Assembly: GCF_014204865.1 (NCBI RefSeq)
Contig: NZ_JACHMG010000001.1
Coordinates: 1,302,001 to 1,366,000, forward strand
Length of the DNA: 64,000 nucleotides
Reading direction: 5' to 3'
From: Amycolatopsis jiangsuensis
GTDB taxonomy: Bacteria; Actinomycetota; Actinomycetes; Mycobacteriales; Pseudonocardiaceae
Shown here one piece after another: positions 43,401-52,591 of the stretch. The notes beneath the pieces are model-generated. The model searched no databases. It was given only the letters and a program-made list of their open reading frames with translations, and was not told the origin of the DNA. The position numbers and the translations under genes are program-made. Every line of letters begins with the position of its first letter. The first letter of the stretch is position 1.

Positions 43401-44575
43401 GCCAGTCCATCAAGAGTCAACCCTGGCCCTCGAAGTCGGCGGTGTTGGAGTTCTGCGCGGTGTGGACCAGCCGCACCAAGCTCAACGACAAGGCTCAGCG
43501 TCTCGCCGACGGTGTCGTTGTACCCGGCATAACCCCCTCCCTCGATGCAGTTTCCCGGGCCACTGGCAACCCAGCGAGGCTGTCGACCACCAGCGGCACC
43601 TCCTTCATCGGCTCCTATGTGCTTGGAATGGGTTTCACTATGGAACCGGCCGCAGCCGATGAGCTCGTCGCCCGTGATACCCGTAATGCCGACGTGCTGT
43701 TCCCCTATCTCAACGGCCAGGACCTGAACTCCAACCCGCGCTGTTCAGCGAGCCGATGGGTCATCAACTTCCACAACTGGCCTGAAGACCGCGCGAAAAC
43801 CTACCGCGAGTGCTACGACCAGGTCCTGCGGCTTGTGAAGCCGGAACGAGATCGAAACAACCGCAAGCCGCGACGCGAACGATGGTGGCAATACGCAGAG
43901 CGCACGCCTGAGTTGGTTCGAGCCATCGCGGGGTTGGAGCGGGTCGTGGTGATCACGCGAGTGAGTAAGACCGTGATGCCGGTGATGGTGCCGACCGGCC
44001 AGGTCATGTCAGAGCAAGTTGTTGTCTTCGCCACCGGCGACACGGCGATGCTGGCGTTGTTGTCGAGCGCACCGCACTACTGGTGGGCCAAATCGCGCGG
44101 GTCCTCGATGAAGACCGATCTCCGCTACACCCCATCCGATGTCTTTGAGACGTTCCCCCTGCCCGAACTCACTCAGGAACTCCGCCACCTCGGCAACCGG
44201 CTCGATACCTTCCGCCGTGACGTGATGCTGTCCCGCCAGACTGGCCTGACCAAGACCTACAACCTGGCCTTTGACCCGAGCTGCACCGACGAGGATATCG
44301 AGGAACTCCGGGCCATTCACCGGGCGATCGACGAAGCCACCGTCCGAGCCTACGGCTGGGAAGACCGCATCGAAGCTGTCGGTGGACTGGATCACGGCTT
44401 CCACCAGGTCGGCCGCGAGACCCGCTACACCGTCGGGCCCGCGGCAAAGCGCGAAATCCTCGACAGCCTCCTCGAACTGAACAACGAGCGCTACGCCGAA
44501 GAGGTTGCGCAGGGCCTGCAGGACAAGAAGAAGGGCGCGCGGAAACCCAAGGCGGACGAAGGGACTCTCTTCTGA
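40478..44575 (+). CDS. drmMI: DISARM adenine-specific DNA methyltransferase DrmMI, copy 1
   Basis: A 1365-aa N6-adenine methyltransferase related to PglX and Eco57I-type enzymes. It marks host DNA so that DISARM attacks only unmodified DNA. The AdoMet motif I region reads VADIAMGSAAFLVAAARYL around residue 611, with GSA in place of the usual GSG. The next landmark is IEHCLYGVDINPMAVEMAKL SLW. Catalytic motif IV is canonical, GNPPFLGG (NPPF at residues 893-896). N- and C-terminal thirds probably contain the target-recognition region. It overlaps drmD by 4 bases and is followed after 106 bases by a near full-length paralogue. Confidence 0.9.
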   Translation: MTPRRPPAPDSAQQHRDWLSLIEVTGPFLSLPVLRATWPNLDAIDKPTREKLRLAHTTWQGDPAAGQRAWADFILGELLGWGDALRWNDLGRLDALGVDVTEHETWINPSFALVEPGEDPKPATTRMLGLMCEPGTQPAARIAGEAWAATPVDRMAQLCRHHEVQLGLVTDGRWWVLVSAPRGKVTTTAVFDAVAWNEAAERDVVRAFLSLLNRRRFFGVPNDEKLVALLHQSEDSQEDITERLGVQVRQAVEMLVAAFGRADTAARERGEPGLERAGAEEVYRAAVTVMMRVVFVLFAEERKLLASDNDLYASAYSAGRLRTDLQDQALQGSETELENSSAAWYRLLALFEAIYNGVDHPRLRMHALDGSLFAPDQFPWLQVLKIDDRTVLHMLKALQEVEIGTGNAREKRTLSFRELDVEQIGYVYEGLLSYDGFRAEDVTVSLIGKEGFEKEVALRDLESLAAECPDVPALAKTISEEFKEYKVGSAKAVERSLAPPAQGAKEEARRKLLSVTRGDNSLTERLLPFFGIIRQDLREQPVVIMPGELFVTDSPLRKNTGTHYTPRFLAEQIVEGALEPLVYHPGPLQTADKEEWELKSSRQILALKVADIAMGSAAFLVAAARYLGDRLMEAWTREDDPAVRDYTPSGTEREAETDQVIIKARRAIIEHCLYGVDINPMAVEMAKLSLWLVSMDPQRPFTFLDDRLAAGDSLLGITSTEQLEYMDLDVGRARREQADLFGWAAEVPALVAEVADIRERLSQMDGSTLSGLQAKRAALREAEEKSNRLRLFADLVVGAALAGSRKVTGSRNAQLREHFADEDARDRDNLVVQAKRLADQIASGAAEEKAQTRRNQWLATDLPSGSFPREPLHWPLVFPEVFAQGGFDAVIGNPPFLGGQRLTGALGTAYREYLVTSLGGGVRGSADLIAYFALRAHEVLPPTGQTGLIATNTLTQGDTREVGLDQIAAGGTTIRQSIKSQPWPSKSAVLEFCAVWTSRTKLNDKAQRLADGVVVPGITPSLDAVSRATGNPARLSTTSGTSFIGSYVLGMGFTMEPAAADELVARDTRNADVLFPYLNGQDLNSNPRCSASRWVINFHNWPEDRAKTYRECYDQVLRLVKPERDRNNRKPRRERWWQYAERTPELVRAIAGLERVVVITRVSKTVMPVMVPTGQVMSEQVVVFATGDTAMLALLSSAPHYWWAKSRGSSMKTDLRYTPSDVFETFPLPELTQELRHLGNRLDTFRRDVMLSRQTGLTKTYNLAFDPSCTDEDIEELRAIHRAIDEATVRAYGWEDRIEAVGGLDHGFHQVGRETRYTVGPAAKREILDSLLELNNERYAEEVAQGLQDKKKGARKPKADEGTLF

Positions 44576-44681
44576 TGGAGCGCATCGTGCCGAGCGCACC
44601 GGTGGAATTCGTTGCCCTGACAACCACCGTTCTTGACTTCACACCACGGTGCCCCACTGCCCTGCCAGACTGGATACTCCG

Positions 44682-47600
44682 ATGAGCTCTGGCACCCGGC
44701 AAAGACTGACCCGCCAGCGTCGTGCGCCTGAGGGCGCACAGCAACATCGTGACTGGCTGGGCATGGTCGATGTCGAAGGCCCGTTCCTCTCCCTGCCCGT
44801 ACTCCGGCAGGCGTGGCCGACGCTCGAGTCGTTGGACAAGCCGGCCCGCGATCGACTACGGCTCGAGCACAAGGTGTGGCAGGCCGATCCGGCCAACCGG
44901 CAGCGGGCGTGGATCGAGTACGTGCTCGGTGCGCTTCTCGGCTGGGACGATGGCCTGCGGTGGGCGGGCGCGGACGGGCTCGCATCGCTGGCGATCGAAG
45001 TTCCCGAACACGAAGCCCACGTAGTGCCAACGTTCGCACTGGTCCGTCCCGATAAGGAAGCCGAACCGGCGTTCACGGAACTGGTGGGCCTGGTCTGCCC
45101 GCCCGGTCAGCACCCCAGTGCGCGAATCGCCGATGACGACTGGGCGGCGAACTCGGTCGATCGCCTGGTGCACTTGTGCCGCAGACGCGAAGTTCAGCTG
45201 GGCCTCGTCACAGATGGGCGGTGGTGGACTCTGGTGTGGGCTCGGAACGGCAAAGTCGCCACCACTGCAACGTTCGATGCCATCGGCTGGCCAGATGCTG
45301 CCGAGCGCGAAGTGGTGCGCGCCTTCGTCTCTCTGCTATCTCGACGGCGGTTCTTCGGAGTTCCGGAATCGGACAAGATCGTCGCATTGCTGGCTGCGAG
45401 CGAAGGTTCCCAGGAGGAGATCACCGAGGCGCTCGGTGTGCAGGTCCGTCAAGCCGTTGAGCTTCTCGTGTCAGCGATCGGCCGCGCCGACACAGCGCAA
45501 CGGGAACGTGGCGAGGCCGGATTGACGGGGGTGGACGCCAAAGACGTCTACCGCACCGCAGTCACCGTCATGATGCGCATCGTCTTCCTTCTGTTCGCCG
45601 AAGAGCGCAAGATGCTGCCCTCGGACAATGAGCTCTACGCGGCCTCCTACTCGGTCGGGCGTCTGTGCGGGGACCTGGAGCGGCGCGCGTTGGAGTCCAG
45701 TGAGGACGACCTGGAGCACAGCTTCGCGGCGTGGCATCGGCTTCTCGCACTGTTCGAGGCCGTCTACTACGGAATCGACCACCCTCGGCTGACGATGAAT
45801 CCGCATGACGGGTCTCTGTTCGACACCACGTCTGCCGCCTGGTTCCCTCGCTCCATCGATGACCGGACGATCCTGCACATGCTCCGTGCGGTGCAGTTCA
45901 TCGAGGCGGGCACCAGGAGCACCCGCGAACGACGCAAGCTCTCGTTCCGTGAGCTACAGGTCGAGCAAATCGGCTACGTATACGAGGGACTCCTCGCCCA
46001 CAACGGCTTCCGCGCCGGCGAGGTCACCGTCAGCCTGATCGGTAAGCAGGGCTACGAGCAAGAGGTTGCACTTGCCGACCTCGAAGCGCTCGCCGCTGAG
46101 TCGGCGACGGCGTCTGTCTTGGGCTCTCGGCTCTCACAGGAGTACAAAACTTCCGGCATCGGCTCGCCGCGTGTCCTGGAACGCAAGCTCGGACCGCTCG
46201 CCGCTGTGGAGCGCGAGCAGACGCGAAGGAGGTTGCTCGCAGCAACCCGTGGCGACAACGAACTCGCCGACCGGCTCATGCCCTTCGCCCGCCTGATCCG
46301 CGACGACCTTCGTGGTCTGCCCATCGTGATCCGGCCGGGCGAACTGTTCGTCACCGACTCTCCGCTGCGACGGCTGACGGGAACCCACTACACACCGCGG
46401 CACCTGGCCGAGCTCGTCGTCAAAGACGCCCTTGAGCCGTTGGTCTACTCGCCGGGGTCCCTGCAGACGAATGACCGCACCAAGTGGGTTCTGAAGCGCA
46501 GCAACGACATCCTCGCGCTCAAGGTCGCCGACATCGCGATGGGTTCCGGAGCGTTCCTGGTGTCCGCGGCACACTTTTTAGCGGAACGTCTCGTCGAAGC
46601 GTGGACACGAGAAGGCCACGAACAAGCGTTGCTCTCCCAGCTTTCCCGCGCTGTCGGAGACACCGACGAGGATCCCGTGATCATCAAGGCGCGACGGCAG
46701 GTGATCGAACACTGCCTCTACGGGGTGGACATCAACCCCAGCGCGGTCGAGATCACAAAGGTTTCCTTGTGGCTGATCTCCATGGACCCCGATCTTCCGT
46801 TCACCTTCCTGGACGACCGGCTCAAGACCGGCGACTCGCTACTCGGTGTCAGGTCGCTGGACCAGCTCTGGCACATGCACCTCGATCCGGAACAGGGTCG
46901 AAAGCAGCACCATGACCTCTTTCAGTGGGTCGCGCCGGGCCAGGCTCTCATGTCCAAGGTCGCGGACACTCGGCGACAGGTTATCGAGATCGACGTCCGG
47001 GACAATCCCCTCGTCCGGCTCGCCGAAAAACGCAAACTCCTCGAAGAGATTCACAAGGACACAGCCGAACTGCGACGCAACGCCGATCTCCTGGTCGCCT
47101 CAGCGCTGGCGAATGCAAAACGGGAGGCACGAGGCATATCGAACGGCGCGTCAGAAGCGGCTCGGCTGTCGCACAACAGACTGCGCGACTTCGAAGACGA
47201 CCACGCTGCGACCCAAGCGCACCGATGGTTGTCGACCGATGCGCCCGAGATCGGGTTCGGGCGCAGACCATTCCACTGGCCTCTCGAATTCCCCGAGGTC
47301 TTTGACGACCGCGGCGGGTTCGACGCCGTCATCGGAAACCAGCCGTACCTGGGTGGCCAGAAGCTAACCGGCGCGCTCGGCGAAGCTTACCGGGAGTATC
47401 TCGTCCACGAGCTCGCCCATGGCGTACGTGGCAGTGCCGACCTCATCGCATACTTCGTCCTCAGATCCGCCGAGCTCATCAATGACACAGGCACACTGGG
47501 GCTAGTCGCTACGAACACCCTGGCGCAGGGCGACACCCGGCAAGTAGGGCTCGACCAGGCCGCGGCGAATGGCTTGACCATTTATAACGCAATCAAAAGT

Positions 47601-48731
47601 ATGCCCTGGCCATCACGAAGCTCCGTTCTGGAGTGCTGCGTCGTCTGGGCATCGCACGCCAACGTCAGGTCAACTATCGGGTTGACAGCAGGACTCGAAC
47701 CTTCCTCACGAGTGATCGCGCCGCCCAGAAAATTAGCAATCAACGGAGGGATCTCATTTCAGGGCTCGAATATTCTTGGTCTTGGATTCACGATGCCCCC
47801 TCTGCAAGCCGACAGGTTGATCGGACGCGATCCGAAGAATAGTGAAGTACTCTTCCCTTACCTCAACGGCCAGGACCTCAACTCCGATCCGGACTGCGCA
47901 GCCAGCCGGTGGGTCATCAACTTCCACAACTGGACAGAAAGCCGCGCGAAATCCTACACCGAGTGCTACGCCCAGGTTCTACGTCTGGTCCGACCGGTAA
48001 GAGCCAAGAACAACGACAAGCATCGCCGCGAGCTCTGGTGGCAGTTCACACGTCCTGCCCCAGAACTGTACGCGGCGATCGTAGGGCTGGCCCGAGTCGT
48101 AGTAATCACGCTCGTGAGCAAGACGGTGATGCCGATGATGGTGCCGACCGGCCAGGTCTTCGCGCATAAGCTGGCGGTCTTCGCCACCGATGACATGGCG
48201 ATGCTCGCACTCCTGTCCAGCGGCCCACACTATTGGTGGACGGTCCGTCGAAGTTCGACGATGAAGACAGACATCAACTATTCACCAAGCGATGTCTTCG
48301 AGACCTTGCCGCTACCACCGCTCACCGACGACCTCCGTCAGCTCGGCGACCGGCTCGACTCCTACCGGCGCGATGTGATGCTCTCCCGCCAGACCGGCCT
48401 GACCAAGACTTACAACCTCGTTTTCAATCCTGATTGCCACGACGAGGACATCAACGAACTCCGCCGCATCCACCGCGAGATCGACGAAGCCACCGTCCGC
48501 GCTTACGACTGGGAAGACCGCATCGCAGCTGTCGGCGGTCTTGACCATGGCTTCCACCAGGTCGGCCGCGAGACCCGCTACACCATCGGCCCCGCGGCAC
48601 AGCGCGAAATCCTCGACAGCCTCCTCGAACTCAACCACGAACGCTACGCCGAGGAAGTCGCGAAAGGCCTCCACATCCAGAAACGACGTTCTGGCAAGAT
48701 CAAGAAGGCAACCGAAGGGGGTATCTTCTGA
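44682..48731 (+). CDS. drmMI: DISARM adenine-specific DNA methyltransferase DrmMI, copy 2
   Basis: A 1349-aa paralogue of the preceding gene, colinear over its whole length (QQHRDWL near the N-terminus, LSFREL-VEQIGYVYEGLL in the middle, QVGRETRYTIGPAAQREILD at the end). The ATG at 44682 is chosen because homology to copy 1 begins right after it. Motif I is canonical here (DIAMGSGAFLV, residue 617 onward), but motif IV reads GNQPYLGG: NQPY at 886-889, with Gln replacing the first proline. That proline is nearly invariant in N6-adenine methylases, so catalysis may be altered. Its stop shares bases with drmA (TGATG). Confidence 0.88.
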   Translation: MSSGTRQRLTRQRRAPEGAQQHRDWLGMVDVEGPFLSLPVLRQAWPTLESLDKPARDRLRLEHKVWQADPANRQRAWIEYVLGALLGWDDGLRWAGADGLASLAIEVPEHEAHVVPTFALVRPDKEAEPAFTELVGLVCPPGQHPSARIADDDWAANSVDRLVHLCRRREVQLGLVTDGRWWTLVWARNGKVATTATFDAIGWPDAAEREVVRAFVSLLSRRRFFGVPESDKIVALLAASEGSQEEITEALGVQVRQAVELLVSAIGRADTAQRERGEAGLTGVDAKDVYRTAVTVMMRIVFLLFAEERKMLPSDNELYAASYSVGRLCGDLERRALESSEDDLEHSFAAWHRLLALFEAVYYGIDHPRLTMNPHDGSLFDTTSAAWFPRSIDDRTILHMLRAVQFIEAGTRSTRERRKLSFRELQVEQIGYVYEGLLAHNGFRAGEVTVSLIGKQGYEQEVALADLEALAAESATASVLGSRLSQEYKTSGIGSPRVLERKLGPLAAVEREQTRRRLLAATRGDNELADRLMPFARLIRDDLRGLPIVIRPGELFVTDSPLRRLTGTHYTPRHLAELVVKDALEPLVYSPGSLQTNDRTKWVLKRSNDILALKVADIAMGSGAFLVSAAHFLAERLVEAWTREGHEQALLSQLSRAVGDTDEDPVIIKARRQVIEHCLYGVDINPSAVEITKVSLWLISMDPDLPFTFLDDRLKTGDSLLGVRSLDQLWHMHLDPEQGRKQHHDLFQWVAPGQALMSKVADTRRQVIEIDVRDNPLVRLAEKRKLLEEIHKDTAELRRNADLLVASALANAKREARGISNGASEAARLSHNRLRDFEDDHAATQAHRWLSTDAPEIGFGRRPFHWPLEFPEVFDDRGGFDAVIGNQPYLGGQKLTGALGEAYREYLVHELAHGVRGSADLIAYFVLRSAELINDTGTLGLVATNTLAQGDTRQVGLDQAAANGLTIYNAIKSMPWPSRSSVLECCVVWASHANVRSTIGLTAGLEPSSRVIAPPRKLAINGGISFQGSNILGLGFTMPPLQADRLIGRDPKNSEVLFPYLNGQDLNSDPDCAASRWVINFHNWTESRAKSYTECYAQVLRLVRPVRAKNNDKHRRELWWQFTRPAPELYAAIVGLARVVVITLVSKTVMPMMVPTGQVFAHKLAVFATDDMAMLALLSSGPHYWWTVRRSSTMKTDINYSPSDVFETLPLPPLTDDLRQLGDRLDSYRRDVMLSRQTGLTKTYNLVFNPDCHDEDINELRRIHREIDEATVRAYDWEDRIAAVGGLDHGFHQVGRETRYTIGPAAQREILDSLLELNHERYAEEVAKGLHIQKRRSGKIKKATEGGIF

Positions 48732-51700
48732 TGGGCTCAGACGCCCTCTTTCCGGACCCACGTGGCGAGCAAAACACACCGGGCGCTTCCGGTGCTGTGC
48801 CGGAGACACCTACGCCGCTGGACACCCCGCAGACCTTCGGCGACAGCACGTCGTTCGCTGTGCGCGACGAGTTCCAGTCACTCGTCGAGCGCGACCTGCT
48901 CGGACCGTGGGACGGTGTTGCCGAAGAGTTCCGGCCGCGTGCGATGGGGCCCCGAGAGCGGTATCTGGTGGGGATGCTTGGCCCCAAGGCCGCACCGAAG
49001 ACGACCGCGGAAACCGCCGACTCGGTCACCGACACCGACGTCGGCGTGCACGGCGATGCCAAGGGCGAGGACGGCGCCGAGTTGCCGGAGATCCTGACAC
49101 CACAAGCCCTGGGGCGTCTGTGGGCGTCGTCGATGGGGCTGTACTTCCGCGTCGGCGCGGACACCGATGTGCTTGCTGTGACCGCGTCCTGGGGGCGTTA
49201 CTTCACGCACGAGACCGAAGACACCGAGGGTCGCAAACGCACGGTGTGGGCGCGGGAACCGGTCGAGTTCGAACGGGAACTTCGCCTTGACGGGGAACAG
49301 GACTACCAGGTCCCGCTCACCACCACCGCCGACCTCAGTGAGCCCGGCGTATACCTCTCCGTCGCAATCCGCACGCACGACCAGCGGCGCACCGTCAACG
49401 TGACGCTGGTGAACGGACAGCAGGAGCCGCAGGCGAAAGCCGACGTCGCGTGGATCTTCCAGACCAAGCTGACTCTGACCGCGCTCGACGGTGGGGCCCC
49501 GGTGTTCCTGCCCATCGACGATCCGATGACCGACCCCAACCCGGCCGTCGAAGACCGCGAAGACCTGCACCTGCGGCTCCTTTACCGCGATCAGCTCAAG
49601 TTCGCGACCGGCCAGAACGTCGCCGTGCACGCGCACGACGACCACCGGCTGCGCCGGGCGCACAAGCTGGAAACCCAGTGGCTGCCCACCTACAACGTGC
49701 CCGCCACCATCGCTCAGGTCGGCCCCGGGACTCCGCTGGAAGGCACCGAGCTGTCCATGGACGCCCTTGCTGAGGCGTCCCCGGAACAGCTTCGTGCGGG
49801 TCTCACGCCTCTCGTCGACGGTTACACCGGCTGGCTGAACGAACGCGAAACCGACATCGCCACCCTGCCCGGCACTTTGCAGGAAGCGGCCGAAGCCGCG
49901 CTGTTCCGGGCGCGCACCGCGCATCGGCGTATCAGCGCCGGCATCACTCTGCTCACCGACCCGGGCCATCCCCGGCACGCGGAGGCGCTTCAAGCGTTCC
50001 ACTTCGCCAACCGTGCCATGGCACTGCAGCGGCGCCACACCGAAATCTCCCGGCTCCGCGAGAACCCGGACGTCAGCTACACCGAGGCCGATGCCCAAGT
50101 GCAGGCGCAGGGCGCGGAAGCCGCGTCGTGGCGGCCCTTCCAGCTGGCATTCGTCCTGCTGAACCTCCCGTCCATCACCGACCCCGACCACCCCGAACGC
50201 GCGGCCGACCCGGATGCCACCGTCGACCTGCTGTTCTTCCCCACCGGTGGCGGCAAAACCGAGGCCTACCTCGGTCTGACCGCCTACACCTTCGCCATCC
50301 GCCGCCTGCAAGGCGTGGTCGGCACGGCCGAGGCCGCGCGAAGTGGGATGGCCGGCGTCGCAGTGCTCATGCGCTACACCCTCCGCCTGCTCACCGCACA
50401 ACAGTTCCAGCGCGCCGCGGCGCTCGTGTGCGCCGCCGAGGTGATCCGGCGCAAGGACGTACGAAGCTGGGGCGCCGAGCCGTTCCGCATCGGGCTGTGG
50501 GTCGGTGGCTCGGTCTCCCCCAACTATTTCGACCAGGCCCGCGATCAGATCGCCGAGGCCCGCGAGGCCGGGCAGGGCAAGCGGGCCAACGTACTGCAAA
50601 CCCTGTCCTGCCCGTGGTGCGGAACCAAGCTCGAGGCCCATCGAGACCTCTACCCCGACGAGGACACCCGGCGCATCCTGCTGCACTGCCCGAACGCGGA
50701 AGGCACGACGGCCTGCCCGTTCTCCCGAACCCGGTCGGACGAGGGGCTACCGATTCTGACGGTGGACGAGGAGATCTACCGTTACGCGCCGAGCCTGGTC
50801 ATCGCGACCGTGGACAAGCTCGCGCAGCTGCCGTGGCGTGGATACGCCGGCATTCTCTTCGGCCGTGTTCGCGAATACTGCCCCCGGCACGGATACCGCC
50901 ACGATGACCTCGACGAGCGCACCCAGTGCAAAGCCAAACACAACAAGAAGAACAAGCTCGCCGCCGTGGTCAGCCAGCCGGTACCACGGCTGCGGCCGCC
51001 CGACCTCATCATCCAGGACGAGCTGCACCTGATCTCCGGCTCCCTCGGCACCACCGTCGGCCTCTTCGAGGCTGCGGTGGACGAACTGTGCACGTGGACC
51101 ACCCGGAGCGGCAATGAGGTGGGTCCGAAGATCGTGGCCTCCACCGCGACAACCAAGCGGGCCCGCGAGCAGGTGCGCGGAGTGTTCGGGCGCGACCTGG
51201 AGATCTTCCCGCCGCAGGTCACCGACGTCGCCGACACGTTCTTCTCCAAGCAGGTGCCCGTCTCGGAAACCAATCCCGGGCGGCGCTACCTGGGAATCTG
51301 CGCCCACGGTGTCCGCCTGAAGTCCGCCGAGATCCGGCTCTCCGAAATCCTGCTCCTGGCAGGTCAGACGATGTTCGACAGCTACGGTGCGCCAGCCGAT
51401 CCGTACCTAACGCTCGTGGGCTACTTCAGCTCGACCCGTGAGCTGGCCGGCATGCGCCGTTTCCTGGACGACGACGTGGCCACCCGGGTACGCCGGCATG
51501 GGCGCAGCAAGGGCCTCTCCGACCGGATCGTCGGGTCCACGGCCATGCTGGCCATTCAGGAGCTCACCTCCCGCATCTCTTCCGGCGATATCAGCGACGT
51601 GCTCAAACGGCTGGAGATCGGGTTCGACCCCGACATCGACACCACCGCCCGCCGGCGCGCGATCAACCAGAACCTCAGCGACGTGATCGGCGCCAACCGC

Positions 51701-52591
51701 GGCAAGTCGCTCCGCAGCAAGGACCGGCTGGAACCCCATCCGCTGGCACAACGCATGATGGACCGGCGTCAGGGTGACCGGGTACCGGTCGACGTCGTCC
51801 TTGCGACGTCGATGCTGCAGGTCGGCGTCGACGTTACCCGGTTCGGTCTGATGGTGGTGACCGGGCAGCCGAAGAACACCGCGGAGTACATCCAGGCATC
51901 TTCCCGCGTCGGTCGTGACGCGCGGCGGCCCGGCCTCGTCGTCACCCTGTACAACTGGTCACGCCCACGCGACCTCGCGCACTTCGAAGACTTCGAGCAC
52001 TACCACGCCACGTTCTATCGCCAAGTGGAAGCACTGTCCGTCACGCCCTACACCCGGCGATCCCTGGACCGTGGCACCACCGCCACATTCGTCGCGGCCG
52101 TCCGCAACATGGCCGAACGGAACTCGCGCAACACCGATGCGCACGACGTCGACCTCGACGACACCATGATCGACCGGCTCACCGCGCGTATGCTGGCCCG
52201 GGCCGAGCGGATCGGTGGCGAGCGTGGCCGTGACTACCTCAGCGAACGGATCAAACGATTCGCCGACATCTGGACCCAGGCGAAGACCGCGGCTACCCGG
52301 CTCGGTTACGAGAAGGCGACCTTTCGCAAGCAGCATCTGCTGGGGCTGTTGACCAAGCCCGGCGAAGTTAAATGGCGCGACACCACGGTCGGCCTCTCGA
52401 TGCGGGAAACGGAGAACGAGATCAACCTCCTGCTGCCTGGCGGAGGTGAGTTCTTCGACCCGCAGTACAACGCGCCGGACTGGTCGTTTTCACCTCCGGA
52501 CGGAGAGACCACCGACGACGACGCCCCCGAGGGCGACGAGATGGGCGACTCTGCCTTGCCCGAAACCAGCGGAAGGCGAGGAACGAAATGA
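48731..52591 (+). CDS. drmA: DISARM helicase DrmA
   Basis: A 1286-aa core DISARM ATPase. An N-terminal region of about 480 residues precedes the motor, which has Walker A FFPTGGGKTEAYLGL (Lys509), a DExx-type motif in LIIQDELHLISGSLGTTVG, VASTATTKRAREQVRG, and the C-terminal helicase half with STRELAGMRRFLDDDVATRV, ATSMLQVGVDVTRFGLMVVT and QASSRVGRDARRPGLVVTLY. A cysteine cluster (SCPWCGTKLEAH; HCPNAEGTTACPF) could bind zinc. DrmA with DrmB forms the complex that recognises and acts on incoming phage DNA in published systems. It overlaps drmB by ATGA. Confidence 0.93.
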   Translation: MGSDALFPDPRGEQNTPGASGAVPETPTPLDTPQTFGDSTSFAVRDEFQSLVERDLLGPWDGVAEEFRPRAMGPRERYLVGMLGPKAAPKTTAETADSVTDTDVGVHGDAKGEDGAELPEILTPQALGRLWASSMGLYFRVGADTDVLAVTASWGRYFTHETEDTEGRKRTVWAREPVEFERELRLDGEQDYQVPLTTTADLSEPGVYLSVAIRTHDQRRTVNVTLVNGQQEPQAKADVAWIFQTKLTLTALDGGAPVFLPIDDPMTDPNPAVEDREDLHLRLLYRDQLKFATGQNVAVHAHDDHRLRRAHKLETQWLPTYNVPATIAQVGPGTPLEGTELSMDALAEASPEQLRAGLTPLVDGYTGWLNERETDIATLPGTLQEAAEAALFRARTAHRRISAGITLLTDPGHPRHAEALQAFHFANRAMALQRRHTEISRLRENPDVSYTEADAQVQAQGAEAASWRPFQLAFVLLNLPSITDPDHPERAADPDATVDLLFFPTGGGKTEAYLGLTAYTFAIRRLQGVVGTAEAARSGMAGVAVLMRYTLRLLTAQQFQRAAALVCAAEVIRRKDVRSWGAEPFRIGLWVGGSVSPNYFDQARDQIAEAREAGQGKRANVLQTLSCPWCGTKLEAHRDLYPDEDTRRILLHCPNAEGTTACPFSRTRSDEGLPILTVDEEIYRYAPSLVIATVDKLAQLPWRGYAGILFGRVREYCPRHGYRHDDLDERTQCKAKHNKKNKLAAVVSQPVPRLRPPDLIIQDELHLISGSLGTTVGLFEAAVDELCTWTTRSGNEVGPKIVASTATTKRAREQVRGVFGRDLEIFPPQVTDVADTFFSKQVPVSETNPGRRYLGICAHGVRLKSAEIRLSEILLLAGQTMFDSYGAPADPYLTLVGYFSSTRELAGMRRFLDDDVATRVRRHGRSKGLSDRIVGSTAMLAIQELTSRISSGDISDVLKRLEIGFDPDIDTTARRRAINQNLSDVIGANRGKSLRSKDRLEPHPLAQRMMDRRQGDRVPVDVVLATSMLQVGVDVTRFGLMVVTGQPKNTAEYIQASSRVGRDARRPGLVVTLYNWSRPRDLAHFEDFEHYHATFYRQVEALSVTPYTRRSLDRGTTATFVAAVRNMAERNSRNTDAHDVDLDDTMIDRLTARMLARAERIGGERGRDYLSERIKRFADIWTQAKTAATRLGYEKATFRKQHLLGLLTKPGEVKWRDTTVGLSMRETENEINLLLPGGGEFFDPQYNAPDWSFSPPDGETTDDDAPEGDEMGDSALPETSGRRGTK

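Noticed and set aside
41394..45627. CCTCGGACA matches (41394-41402 and 45619-45627) as further attachment-site copies
   Set aside because: Both are homologous codons in the two drmMI genes and match only 9 bases without the extended context, so they are chance matches.
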